From Promethearchaeota archaeon Loki_b32 (GTDB lineage Archaea; Asgardarchaeota; Lokiarchaeia; Sigyniarchaeales; SOKP01), in NCBI GenBank assembly GCA_005223125.1, contig NJBH01000003.1:1-64000 (forward strand): 64,000 nucleotides of DNA, read 5' to 3'. This document shows positions 43,933 through 53,078 of the stretch, piece by piece (positions within the stretch are counted from its first letter, which is position 1; each line of letters starts with the position of its first letter). The notes beneath the pieces are model-generated. The model was given only the letters and a program-made list of their open reading frames with translations. It made no database searches and was not told the origin of the DNA. A program made the position numbers and the translations under genes.

Positions 43933-44463
43933 ATGTCGAAAAGAACTCAAAGAAAATCAATGGGTTATATTAAAAAAGATTATATAAGAACTCGAACAAT
44001 GCCAGGCAGCTGGTATCTTTCCAGTTATAGGTTTAAATTCAATATAACTCACTTTAAACCTTTTCAGGACAAATTAAAAGAGAGAAAATTAGTAGGTTTA
44101 CAGTGTTCGAGCTGTAATCGAGTTTTCTTTCCACCTAGACTTATCTGTGGTAAATGTTTTGTAAAACCAGATCGATGGGTGGATTTACGTGAAACAGGGA
44201 GAGTTGCTACATTTACTATAACATACTTGAAGGATCTGGAAACTGGAGAAGTATCAGAAAGACCCGTTGTATTAGTTCAACAAGATGGATCTGATACTAC
44301 ATATACTGCTCAATTAAGCCCTGATGTGGATTATAAGGATACATATATAGGAATGCCAGTTAAGGTCCACTGGGCCGAAGAACCTACAGGGGGCTTAATG
44401 GATATTCAATTTTATGATTTAGTTGAAGATAATTCAAAAGATTTAGAATTACGTAAAGATTAA
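43933..44463 (+). CDS. DUF35 Zn-ribbon/OB-fold protein
   Basis: 176 aa; 'CSSCNRVFFPPRLICGKC'. Confidence 0.92.
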   Translation: MSKRTQRKSMGYIKKDYIRTRTMPGSWYLSSYRFKFNITHFKPFQDKLKERKLVGLQCSSCNRVFFPPRLICGKCFVKPDRWVDLRETGRVATFTITYLKDLETGEVSERPVVLVQQDGSDTTYTAQLSPDVDYKDTYIGMPVKVHWAEEPTGGLMDIQFYDLVEDNSKDLELRKD

Positions 44464-44518
44464 TTATTTTTTTTTTATTTTTTATAATTTACTCTTAGTA
44501 ATATTGAATATATCATTT

Positions 44519-45583
44519 TCAAGCACTTAGATAATTAGTTAATACATTGCTAATTTTTTCAATAGAATACTGTATATCATCTTCAAATATTCCATAATGA
44601 GTTACAAATCTAATTTTTTCTTTACTGATATTGAAAGCTAAAATCCCATCTTTTCCAAGCGTATTTACTATTTTAAATATACGTACATTTTTCTTAAGTT
44701 CAACAATTACAATATTTGTTTCTGGTTTATGTACATTTATAGGTAAATCATAAGATTCAATTCCTTCAGCAAGTAGTTTTGCGTTTTTATGATCTTCTTC
44801 GAGTCGGTCAATCCATTTTTGCTCAAGCGCTATTAATCCAAAAGATGCAATTATTCCAGCTTGACGCATGCCTCCACCAAGCATTTTTCGATATCTCCTA
44901 GCATTTGTGATAAATTCTTTTGATCCAGCAACAATTGATCCAACTGGACAAGATAATCCTTTAGATAGACAAAACATGACACTATCAATATGTCTGGTGA
45001 ATTCTGTAATCGGAACTTTAAGGCTTACTGCTGCATTAAATATTCTTGCTCCATCTAAATGTAATTTTAAATCATTCTTGTCTGAAAACTCCTTCATATC
45101 TTTAATTACTTCCGGTCGAATAATTACTCCTCCGTGATAATTGTGAGTATTTTCTACAGAAAAGAGAGTTGTAGGTGGTTCATGTATATCCTCTCTATCA
45201 CGAATTAGTTTTTGGAGTTGATCAAATGAAGGAACACCTTTATTCGAAGGATAAGTCCTAATCATTAATCCTCCAATACGAGCAGCACTACCTACCTCAT
45301 TTTTGTATATATGACTTAATTCTTCTAATAGAATCTCATCACCAGGATTAGTTTGTGAGAGTAATGAAACTAAATTTCCTTGTGTCCCAGAAGTAACAAA
45401 TAATGCTGCTTCTTTACCAATAACTTCAGCTGCTCTTTTTTCCAGTTTATTTACGGTGGGATCTTCTCCTTCAACATCATCTCCAATTTTGGAATCATCA
45501 AGTGATCTGAGCATCTCCCACATTTCTTCAGATGGCTTGGTAACAGTATCAGAACGAAAATCTACAATTTTCAATTTAATCAA
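44519..45583 (-). CDS. ltaE: Low-specificity threonine aldolase (intact copy A)
   Basis: 354 aa; 'DFRSDTVTKPSEEMWEML', 'LFVTSGTQGNLVSLL', 'LHLDGARIFNAAVS'. Confidence 0.94.
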   Translation of the reverse strand: MIKLKIVDFRSDTVTKPSEEMWEMLRSLDDSKIGDDVEGEDPTVNKLEKRAAEVIGKEAALFVTSGTQGNLVSLLSQTNPGDEILLEELSHIYKNEVGSAARIGGLMIRTYPSNKGVPSFDQLQKLIRDREDIHEPPTTLFSVENTHNYHGGVIIRPEVIKDMKEFSDKNDLKLHLDGARIFNAAVSLKVPITEFTRHIDSVMFCLSKGLSCPVGSIVAGSKEFITNARRYRKMLGGGMRQAGIIASFGLIALEQKWIDRLEEDHKNAKLLAEGIESYDLPINVHKPETNIVIVELKKNVRIFKIVNTLGKDGILAFNISKEKIRFVTHYGIFEDDIQYSIEKISNVLTNYLSA

Positions 45584-45654
45584 GACTTTATTTATTATAA
45601 GTTAAATCTCTATAATGTATCATAAAAATAAAAGAGTATGATAATAAGTGATAT

Positions 45655-45780
45655 GATCAATAATTTGAAATTTCATTTTAGGACGCAAAACAGAAGTTCA
45701 AATTCAAAATTTCAATACCATAATCTTTTAATCGAAGAATCTCATTTAATCTAAAAAATTTGTCATCAAAGATTGAGATA
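45655..45780 (-). pseudogene. Internally deleted remnant of a DUF362 family gene (copy A)
   Basis: 'ataatttgaaatttcattttagg.cg.aa.acagaa' and 'ccataatc.tt.aa.cga..aat.tcattta' match two separated parts of 52156-52995. Confidence 0.7.
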
Positions 45781-45845
45781 TCAAATTAATAGACGTAATT
45801 AAAAAAATAAAAAAAAATTTTAAATTTTATTTAAAGTTAAGTAAA

Positions 45846-46595
45846 TTACAAACCTGGAATTCCTGTTCGTTTGTGAACGATATCTAATCCTTTGGAAATA
45901 ATCGCAATTGTGACTAGAAAGATAATAGCGACAAGGATGTAGGTAGTTAGCGATATAGCCGTAACTGACACGATAGATTTCGCCTGAGCAAATAGTTCGG
46001 TGGCTCCAACTAAAGAAACAACGACAGTATATTTAGGAAGGTATGCTGCTTCATTAGACCACGAAGGAATGACACGGCGTAGTGTTTGTGGTAATACAAC
46101 ATGGCGAATACCAGCTAGACGAGACATGCCCAATGATTGGGCAGCCATTAACTGCCCAGTCCCTACCGACATAAAAGATCCACAGAAGTATTCAGCTTGA
46201 TAGGCTGCACTATTTAGACCTAGTGTGATTAGGGCGACTAAAGTTCGGTGATTTAGGAGGATGATAGTGATATCCTTATCTAGTATTTTGAAGCTAGTAT
46301 CTAATCCCTAGCTTCCCACTGGGATATTTAGGCTAACGTGAAGAAAATAAATGAATAATAATTACGCGAGCAAAGGTGTACCACGCATAAACTCAATATA
46401 CACGATAGCAATTCGTGAGAGAATCCAACCACCATACTGACGGAGAGTAGCTAGGATAAGACCAAGAAAAAAGCCCATCATAAGCGCCCATGCATACAAC
46501 CACATCGTCAATAAAAAACCTGAGAAGATATGATCACAGTATTCTAGGACAGTAAGAAGTTCGGCTATGGGATTAGTAGTACCTTGAAATATCAT
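45846..46595 (-). pseudogene. Polar amino-acid ABC transporter permease, degraded copy with two in-frame stops
   Basis: Frame is 750 bp, same length as intact 54893-55642; TAA at 46362-46364 and TAG at 46308-46310 interrupt it. Confidence 0.85.
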
Positions 46596-47323
46596 TTACT
46601 TTCCTCCTCATATGATTGCTTTAAAAGCTCTTCATGGCTTCCATATAATATCTGAAGCTGTTTGAGAAATTTTTTTACTCGATCAGACTTAGGCGAGGTG
46701 AAGAAATGTTTAGGAGTTCCCTGTTCTAAGATAACTCCATCACCGAGAAAAATCATTTCTGATGCAACAGCTCTCGCGAAACCCATTTCGTGAGTGACAA
46801 CTATCATTGTAGTACCTGCTTTAGCAATATCCAACATCACTTGGAGTACTTCGCCAATCAGTTCAGGATCTAAAGCAGAAGTAGGCTCGTCAAACAAGAT
46901 TACATCTGGCTCCATGGCCAAAGCACGTGCAATACCTACACGTTGTTGTTGTCCACCAGATAGTTCTGCAGGATAGTGATCAGCCCATTGCTCCATTTTA
47001 ACTTGTTGCAATGCCTCTAGTGCCTTTGCGCGAGCTTCTTCCTTTAAAAGACCTTTCACCCGGCGAAGCCCTATACTAACATTATCTATCGCTTTGAGAT
47101 GAGAAAATAGATTAAAAGTTTGGAATACCATGCCGATCCTTGCTCGTATCGTATTAAGATTTATTCCAGATGCCATAAAATTCTGTCCACGAAGATATAC
47201 TTCACCCTTATCTGGTGGGCTTAGCATATTGATGCAACGAAGTAGTGTACTTTTACCAGAACCACTTGGCCCAAATATTACCTTGACTTCTCGCTCTGCT
47301 ACTTCGAGTGAAACACCCTTAAT
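46592..47323 (-). pseudogene. Polar amino-acid ABC transporter ATPase, N-terminally truncated copy
   Basis: Homology to 55639-56430 (Walker A 'GPSGSGKST', 'LSGGQQQR', '[14 protein letters not shown]') continues upstream of the ORF-track ATG to '[17 protein letters not shown]', then stops; about 20 N-terminal codons missing. Confidence 0.8.
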
Positions 47324-47326
47324 AAA

Positions 47327-47897
47327 TCCGGAGCAATTCCAAGATAAAGATTTAATGGTATTTCCCTGTTTAGTGTCACATTCAAAATTTTCTCAGAGGG
47401 GAATTGGGAAACAATTAATTGAAGCAGCAGAGAAAGAAACTTTCAATCAAAAGCGAAAGGGAATTGCAACGATTGGTTATTTTTGGGATTTTTGGTTTAT
47501 GCCTGCAAAGTATTTTTTAAACCTTGGTTTTAAAGTCATGGTAAGGAGGGGTGAAGAAACAATATTATAGAAACAGTTTGATCAAACTGCAGAACCACCT
47601 ACATTTAGGGAAGAAAACTATAAATTTAAACCCATTAAAGGAAAAGTGGTAATAGATCTATTTTGGAGTACTTTCTGTTTAACCAGTGATGTTGAAGCCC
47701 AAAGAGTTCGAGAAATAGTCTCAGAATATGGAGGTACTGTGATTTCAAATGAATATTCTGCTGATAATCAATCAATTTTACAACAATATGGTATTTCTCG
47801 AAGAATCTATGTGAATGGTAAAATAGTTGAAGTGAGTCCAGAAATAGAAAAAGAAGAGCTTAGACAAGAAATTGAAAATGCTAAAATAAAGATTTAG
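47327..47897 (+). pseudogene. GNAT acetyltransferase with C-terminal thioredoxin-fold-like extension; 5'-truncated, in-frame TAG
   Basis: '[110 protein letters not shown]...' continuous frame across TAG 47568-47570. Confidence 0.75.
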
Positions 47898-49030
47898 CTT
47901 TGCGAATTTTTTAACTCCATAATTAATTCATGTATGCGACTAAGTGCTTGGGTAAGGTAATCTTGCGGCAGTCCAAAACCAATCCGAAGGAACTTGTCCA
48001 TACCGAAAAAATCCCCTGGTATAATGAGTACATTCTTTTCCTTTCGCAAACGCTCTGCAAATTCAGTAGAATTGATATCTAAGTGATAACGTAAGAAAAG
48101 GATTGCAGCTGCTTGTGGAGGTATAAAACTGAATGTATTTTTGTGGTTATCCATCCATGATTGTAAAACCAGATATCCATTACGAATGAACTTACGAGTA
48201 CGCTTGATAATGCGCGGTCTTACTTTAGGGGACAAGGCGATCGCAGCGAGTTTGTTTGATAACATCGTGGCACTGATTGTAGTATACTCGTGTCGTGCCC
48301 AAATATTATCTATAGTATCAATAGGACCGAGTACCCAGCCAATACGAAGTCCAGGTAAACCATATGCTTTACTCATACTACCCACCGCTAGTACTTTGTC
48401 GTATCGTCCATAAAATGAAGGAGTTTGATCGTTTATCAAACGTTCAGTACCATTATAGACTTCATCGGCCAAAATCCATGCACCAACTCGTTCTGCTGCA
48501 TTAACAATAGCATCCATTTCATTCTCAGTAAGGATATAACCAGTAGGGTTATTAGGATTACATACGGCGATGAGTTTGGTATTTTTTGTCACTTTTTCTT
48601 GTAATTCATCTAAGTCAGGTGCCCAACCATTTTCCTCGAGTAGATGGAGTGTTCTTAACCTAAAATTATTGTTCTTGGCAATACCCCAAATTTGCATGTA
48701 ATTTGGTAGCATCATGACGATTTCATCACCAGCAGCAAGTAAAGTACGGATAGCATTATAATTGGCTTCAATTGCCCCTACCGTAACCAAAACATTGTCC
48801 GCCGTAGCACCATCATATAACACAGCAATATTTTCCCTTAGTTCGGGGATGCCATTAACATGTGGATAATTCAGATCAGTAGCAAGAAGATGATTGATAT
48901 AATCTGGATCATCTGAAAGTAATTCGCTGAGCGACATTGGATGAACACTACTTTCGGTCAGGTTGAACTCAACATCCTGCTCAAACTTGGACATCCAGCG
49001 TTCTTTAGCAAAGGGTTGAAATTTTTGCAT
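47894..49030 (-). CDS. PLP-dependent aminotransferase class I/II
   Basis: 378 aa; 'AVCNPNNPTGYILTENEMDAIV', 'ILADEVYNG', 'VGSMSKAYGLPGLRIGW'. Confidence 0.93.
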   Translation of the reverse strand: MQKFQPFAKERWMSKFEQDVEFNLTESSVHPMSLSELLSDDPDYINHLLATDLNYPHVNGIPELRENIAVLYDGATADNVLVTVGAIEANYNAIRTLLAAGDEIVMMLPNYMQIWGIAKNNNFRLRTLHLLEENGWAPDLDELQEKVTKNTKLIAVCNPNNPTGYILTENEMDAIVNAAERVGAWILADEVYNGTERLINDQTPSFYGRYDKVLAVGSMSKAYGLPGLRIGWVLGPIDTIDNIWARHEYTTISATMLSNKLAAIALSPKVRPRIIKRTRKFIRNGYLVLQSWMDNHKNTFSFIPPQAAAILFLRYHLDINSTEFAERLRKEKNVLIIPGDFFGMDKFLRIGFGLPQDYLTQALSRIHELIMELKNSQS

Positions 49031-49329
49031 TTTATTGTTTTACTATTTGGAATTAATTTAAAAGAGTATTAAATCTATTTTAAATCTTCTTTGATCTATT
49101 ATTTTTCTTAATCAATTGTACAATTATTCTATTTGATAAATCGAAGTATGTCTCTAGGTTACCTTAAATCAAAATTTCAATTAAGAATTTCAATATTATT
49201 CTAATATATCTATATATAGATTTTCGATCAATTCTTTAAAATCTTGAATTTAATGTTTAACAGAAGTTTTGTTTCCATCAGAAAAATAGATTAATTCCTA
49301 AATCTTGTGTATATATAAATGATTTTTTC

Positions 49330-50403
49330 TTAATTAATAAAATTGCGCACTTCACCTCCAAGCTGTAATTGCATGCGATTTACTATGTGATCGAGCCCCT
49401 GTCGATTCAAACTTGCTTTAAAAGGCGCTTTCACGCGTTTATTGAGCCATTCCATGTTTGCACGACAGGCTTTTCCTAATTCGGGATATTCGAGAAAAAC
49501 TTTAGCAAACGCTATTATTTCAGATTTATATTTTTTGAGCGTTGTTATAGCAGTGTTTAATTTATCGGAGTAATTCTTTTTTTGAGTTAAGGCGTCTATT
49601 TGCCGACCATCTATAACCTTATAGGGTTCTCGATAAATTTCTCCTATCATTAACGTCATTTCGCGATATTCCCGGAGAATCGGATGTTGCTTTAAGAATT
49701 CTTCTATAATCGCTTCTACTTTAGGAGACACCTTTTCGGGCTGTTTAAAAAGAAGAAATTGCTTTTTACTGAATTCTCGTGCCTCTTCTTTCAGCGGTTT
49801 TCTAAAACTAACACAGAGTGTCTTCAATTTTTTCAAGAGCTCTCCTTGGACACGATTGCGTCCTTTAATGGTAAACTTCCGTTTTGGGAATTTAGAGCGC
49901 AAAACATCGCAAAACTCCTTTACTCTTTCGCCGTGTTCTTTTAAAAGCTTTTTAAGCTCCACGTCAAAAACGATAAAAAAAGAGTGAGGATCCCATAGGG
50001 TTAAAAGAAAAAGTAGCTTCTTTATGACATCGCTACATGTTTTTGCTCCGGAATGGGAAGGGGTAATACTTTTTAAAGGAGGAATGCTTTCAAGGGTAAG
50101 GAGATCTGCGTGCTTACGCATCTCTTGGAGTCCATTAAGATAAGAACGAAGCTCTAAAAATTCATTTATTTCATTACGATAATGTTTAGCCCTGTAATAC
50201 TTGAAATCTCGTCTTATCCCGTTATTGAGTTCTCGCATGACGTGAAAGCCGTCAATTTGAACGGTAGATTCAGGAAAAATCGCCTTGATTGATGCGATTA
50301 ATGCGGGACTAAAATCGCACGTGATAATATAAGGGTTAATGGGTGCTTTTTTTCTTACGGCGAGTAAAGAACGGCAGCCATTCTCGAAATCTTCTACTCC
50401 CAC
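49330..50403 (-). CDS. DDE transposase, C-terminal part (second frame)
   Basis: 'ITCDFSPALIASIKAIFPESTVQIDGFHVMRELNNGIRRDFKYYR'; overlaps upstream ORF in -1 frame. Confidence 0.8.
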   Translation of the reverse strand: MGVEDFENGCRSLLAVRKKAPINPYIITCDFSPALIASIKAIFPESTVQIDGFHVMRELNNGIRRDFKYYRAKHYRNEINEFLELRSYLNGLQEMRKHADLLTLESIPPLKSITPSHSGAKTCSDVIKKLLFLLTLWDPHSFFIVFDVELKKLLKEHGERVKEFCDVLRSKFPKRKFTIKGRNRVQGELLKKLKTLCVSFRKPLKEEAREFSKKQFLLFKQPEKVSPKVEAIIEEFLKQHPILREYREMTLMIGEIYREPYKVIDGRQIDALTQKKNYSDKLNTAITTLKKYKSEIIAFAKVFLEYPELGKACRANMEWLNKRVKAPFKASLNRQGLDHIVNRMQLQLGGEVRNFIN

Positions 50404-50936
50404 CAGGTCAGTAAGTATATTCCGTCTGACAACTTGACTGCTGATGACAATTGCACATCGTTTTTTTTTCCTAAAAGCTTATTTCCTAAACTAAAACCCG
50501 TTCCATCGATCATTAGTGCTTTATACACTTCTAATGCCTTCTCAGGCTCGGCTTTAAATTCACTTTTCATGAAGTCTTCAGTTAAAGCATTGATCCATGA
50601 GTAAATCGTCTTAGGAAGCATCTGAACGCTAAAATATTTCGCAAGCTGAGCCGCAATTCTGTTTCCTGAGACATTATCTTGAAAATGGAGAGACAAGGCC
50701 GTTTGAATTATACTTCTTGAATATTCATATCCCTTAGGGTAATCGGGGTGTTGTGGCGTGTATTTATTCCTGCAATTCTCACATTCAAAGGTAGCTACAT
50801 GGAGTTCCACAAATAATTCTGTAATAATATTTCCAAGCTCGGATATTGTCCTTTTATGGCTTGTCCTTATTGCAATTTCACCACTTCCGCAAGATGGGCA
50901 CGCTTTTGGTGCATATTGGTGGGTAGAGATCTTCAC
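50394..50936 (-). CDS. DDE transposase, N-terminal part with zinc ribbon (first frame)
   Basis: 'CPSCGSGEIAIRTSHKRTISELG', 'FECENCRNKYTPQHPDYPKGYEYSRSIIQTAL', 'LMIDGTGFSL'. Confidence 0.8.
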   Translation of the reverse strand: MKISTHQYAPKACPSCGSGEIAIRTSHKRTISELGNIITELFVELHVATFECENCRNKYTPQHPDYPKGYEYSRSIIQTALSLHFQDNVSGNRIAAQLAKYFSVQMLPKTIYSWINALTEDFMKSEFKAEPEKALEVYKALMIDGTGFSLGNKLLGKKNDVQLSSAVKLSDGIYLLTWWE

Positions 50937-51108
50937 GATTTCTTTTTTGACGCATCAACTAAAGTCCATAAATTCAAAAGCAGTAAATTTTGTTATAATA
51001 AGCTGTGATATCTATGTGATACCTTCAAACGAAAACTTTTTTTTTTTGCCCATACACAAAGTTTAGGAATTAATCAATTTTTTTGAATAATAGGGAAAAT
51101 ATCTGTTT

Positions 51109-52144
51109 TCATTCACTTAGAAACTTGTTTAATACATTACTAATTTTTTCAATAGAATATTGTATATCATCTTTATTTATTCCGTAATGAGTTACAAATC
51201 TGATTTTTTCTTTACTGATATTGAAAGCTAAAATCCCCTCTTTTCCAAGGGTATTTACTATTTTAAATATGCGTGTCTTTTTCTTAAGTTCAACAATTAC
51301 AATATTAGTTTCTGGTTTATGTACATTTATAGGTAAATCACTAGTTTCAATTCCTTCAGCAAGTAGCTTTACATTTTCATGATCTTCCTCAAGTCTGTTA
51401 ATCCATTTTTGTTCAAGTGCAATTAAACCAAAAGAAGCAATTATTCCAGCTTGACGCATACCTCCACCAAGCATTTTTCGATATCTCCTAGCATTCGTGA
51501 TAAATTCCTTGGATCCCGCAACAATTGAACCCACTGGACAAGAAAGTCCTTTAGATAGACAAAACATTACGCTATCAACATATTTAGTGAACTCTGTAAC
51601 AGGGATTTTTAGGCTTACTGCTGCATTAAATATCCTCGCTCCATCTAAATGTAATTTTAAATCATTCTTTTCTGAAAATCCCTTCATCTCCTTAATTATT
51701 TCTGGTTGGATAATCACTCCTCCATGATAATTATGAGTGTTTTCTACAGAAAAGAGAGTAGTTGGTGGCTCATGTATATCTTCTTTATCACAAATTAATT
51801 TTTGAAGTTGATCAAATGAAGGAACACCTTTATTCGAGGGATAAGTTCTAATCATTAATCCGCCAATACGTGCAGCACTACCTACCTCATTTTTGTAAAT
51901 ATGACTTAATTCTTCTAAGAGAATCTGCTTTTTCTTCTAACTCATTAACAGTAGGATCTTCTCCTTCAACATCATCTCCAATTTTTGAGTCATCCAAAGA
52001 CCTTAGCATTTCCCACATTTCAGGAGATGGTTTGGTTACGGTATCAGAACGAAATTCAACTACTCTCGAATTAATCAAGACTTCATCAATAAAAGTTAAA
52101 ATTCTATAATGTTTCATTAAAATAAAAGAGTGTATTAAAAGCAA
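51109..52144 (-). pseudogene. Threonine aldolase copy B, inactivated by about 95-bp out-of-frame internal deletion
   Basis: N-terminal piece 51887-52144 'RSDTVTKPSPEMWEML...TVNELEEKAD|SLRRIKSYLQK*' and C-terminal piece 51109-51855 nearly identical to copy A; the segment with 'SGTQGN' is missing. Confidence 0.9.
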
Positions 52145-52155
52145 TAAGATAATTA

Positions 52156-52995
52156 TTAAAATTTATAATAAACCTCATTTATAGATTTTCCTACAATTTC
52201 AATTTCATCCAAATCTGCTATACCAAGTTGTTTTTTTTCTCCATATTTTAAATATTTGACTTTATCCCACCCAAATCCTATGATTTCGCTCCCAACTCTA
52301 TCAACAGCCACAGGATCTTCTCCAGCTATAATTAAATCCATTTGGATAGGTTTGCCTCCTAGCTCCCATCCATCTGACTCAATAATTGCATCAATGATTT
52401 GAAATTTCATTTTAGGTCGTAACACAGAAACTAAATCAGTTATTTTTTTATGGATACTCGAGTGCATTATACTTTTTGGCATAATAGTACCCATCATATT
52501 TTTCATGCTTAATGTTGTTCTAGCCAAATTATGTGTTTTTAATGAGGGAACCGAAATAATACAACTAGCCTCCATAGCTGTCTTCACTATATTAACAGTT
52601 TTTAATGACAAAGGATTAGGAATTTCAATGTCATTTACAATTTCATCATTATTTAAATCCATAATTTTGATTCCATAATCCTTCAAACGAATAATTTCAT
52701 TTAATTTGAAAAATTCCTCAGCTATACCAAAAGATCCTCCATCACCAACTATTAATTTTTCAGGATCTATTTTAGCTTCTTGTATAAGATATATAACAAT
52801 TCCTTCTAACGTATCTGTTGAAGTTATGTTTCCAGTAGTAAAATGCTCGGAGGTTACCCAATTTGGATTTATTATAATTTTTTTTTCTGAATTAGTTATC
52901 AATTCCTTTAGAGGAATCATTTTAAGAATTCTTAAAACTACCGCTTGAATAGTTTCATGGGATTTTCTTTTAATTACATAAACTTTTGTTTTCAT
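52156..52995 (-). CDS. DUF362 family protein (start re-set from 53100 to ATG 52993-52995)
   Basis: 'MKTKVYVIKRKSHETIQAVVLRILKMIPLKELITNSEKKIIINPNWV', 'IISVPSLKTHNLARTTLSMKNMMG'; the ORF-track N-terminal extension reads through an IS terminal repeat. Confidence 0.8.
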   Translation of the reverse strand: MKTKVYVIKRKSHETIQAVVLRILKMIPLKELITNSEKKIIINPNWVTSEHFTTGNITSTDTLEGIVIYLIQEAKIDPEKLIVGDGGSFGIAEEFFKLNEIIRLKDYGIKIMDLNNDEIVNDIEIPNPLSLKTVNIVKTAMEASCIISVPSLKTHNLARTTLSMKNMMGTIMPKSIMHSSIHKKITDLVSVLRPKMKFQIIDAIIESDGWELGGKPIQMDLIIAGEDPVAVDRVGSEIIGFGWDKVKYLKYGEKKQLGIADLDEIEIVGKSINEVYYKF

Positions 52996-53078
52996 ATTTA
53001 AAGAATTTATCTCAAGTAAAAGGATTAAGATATTAAAATATTTAAAGTAATTAAAGAAATTAAAAAAAAACTTTAATG

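Larger units (their letters stand above)
49289..51075 (-). mobile_element. Insertion sequence (about 1.79 kb) with 24-bp imperfect terminal inverted repeats
   Basis: Left end gattaattcctaaatcttgtgtat (49289-49312); right end reverse complement gattaattcctaaactttgtgtat (51052-51075); contains split transposase. Confidence 0.85.

Noticed and set aside
46308-47570. Stop-codon reassignment or pyrrolysine (TAG at 46308 and 47568, TAA at 46362)
   Set aside because: Affected genes also show truncation or lie beside deletions, both TAG and TAA are involved, and the intact ABC paralog has sense codons there. Pseudogene decay is simpler.
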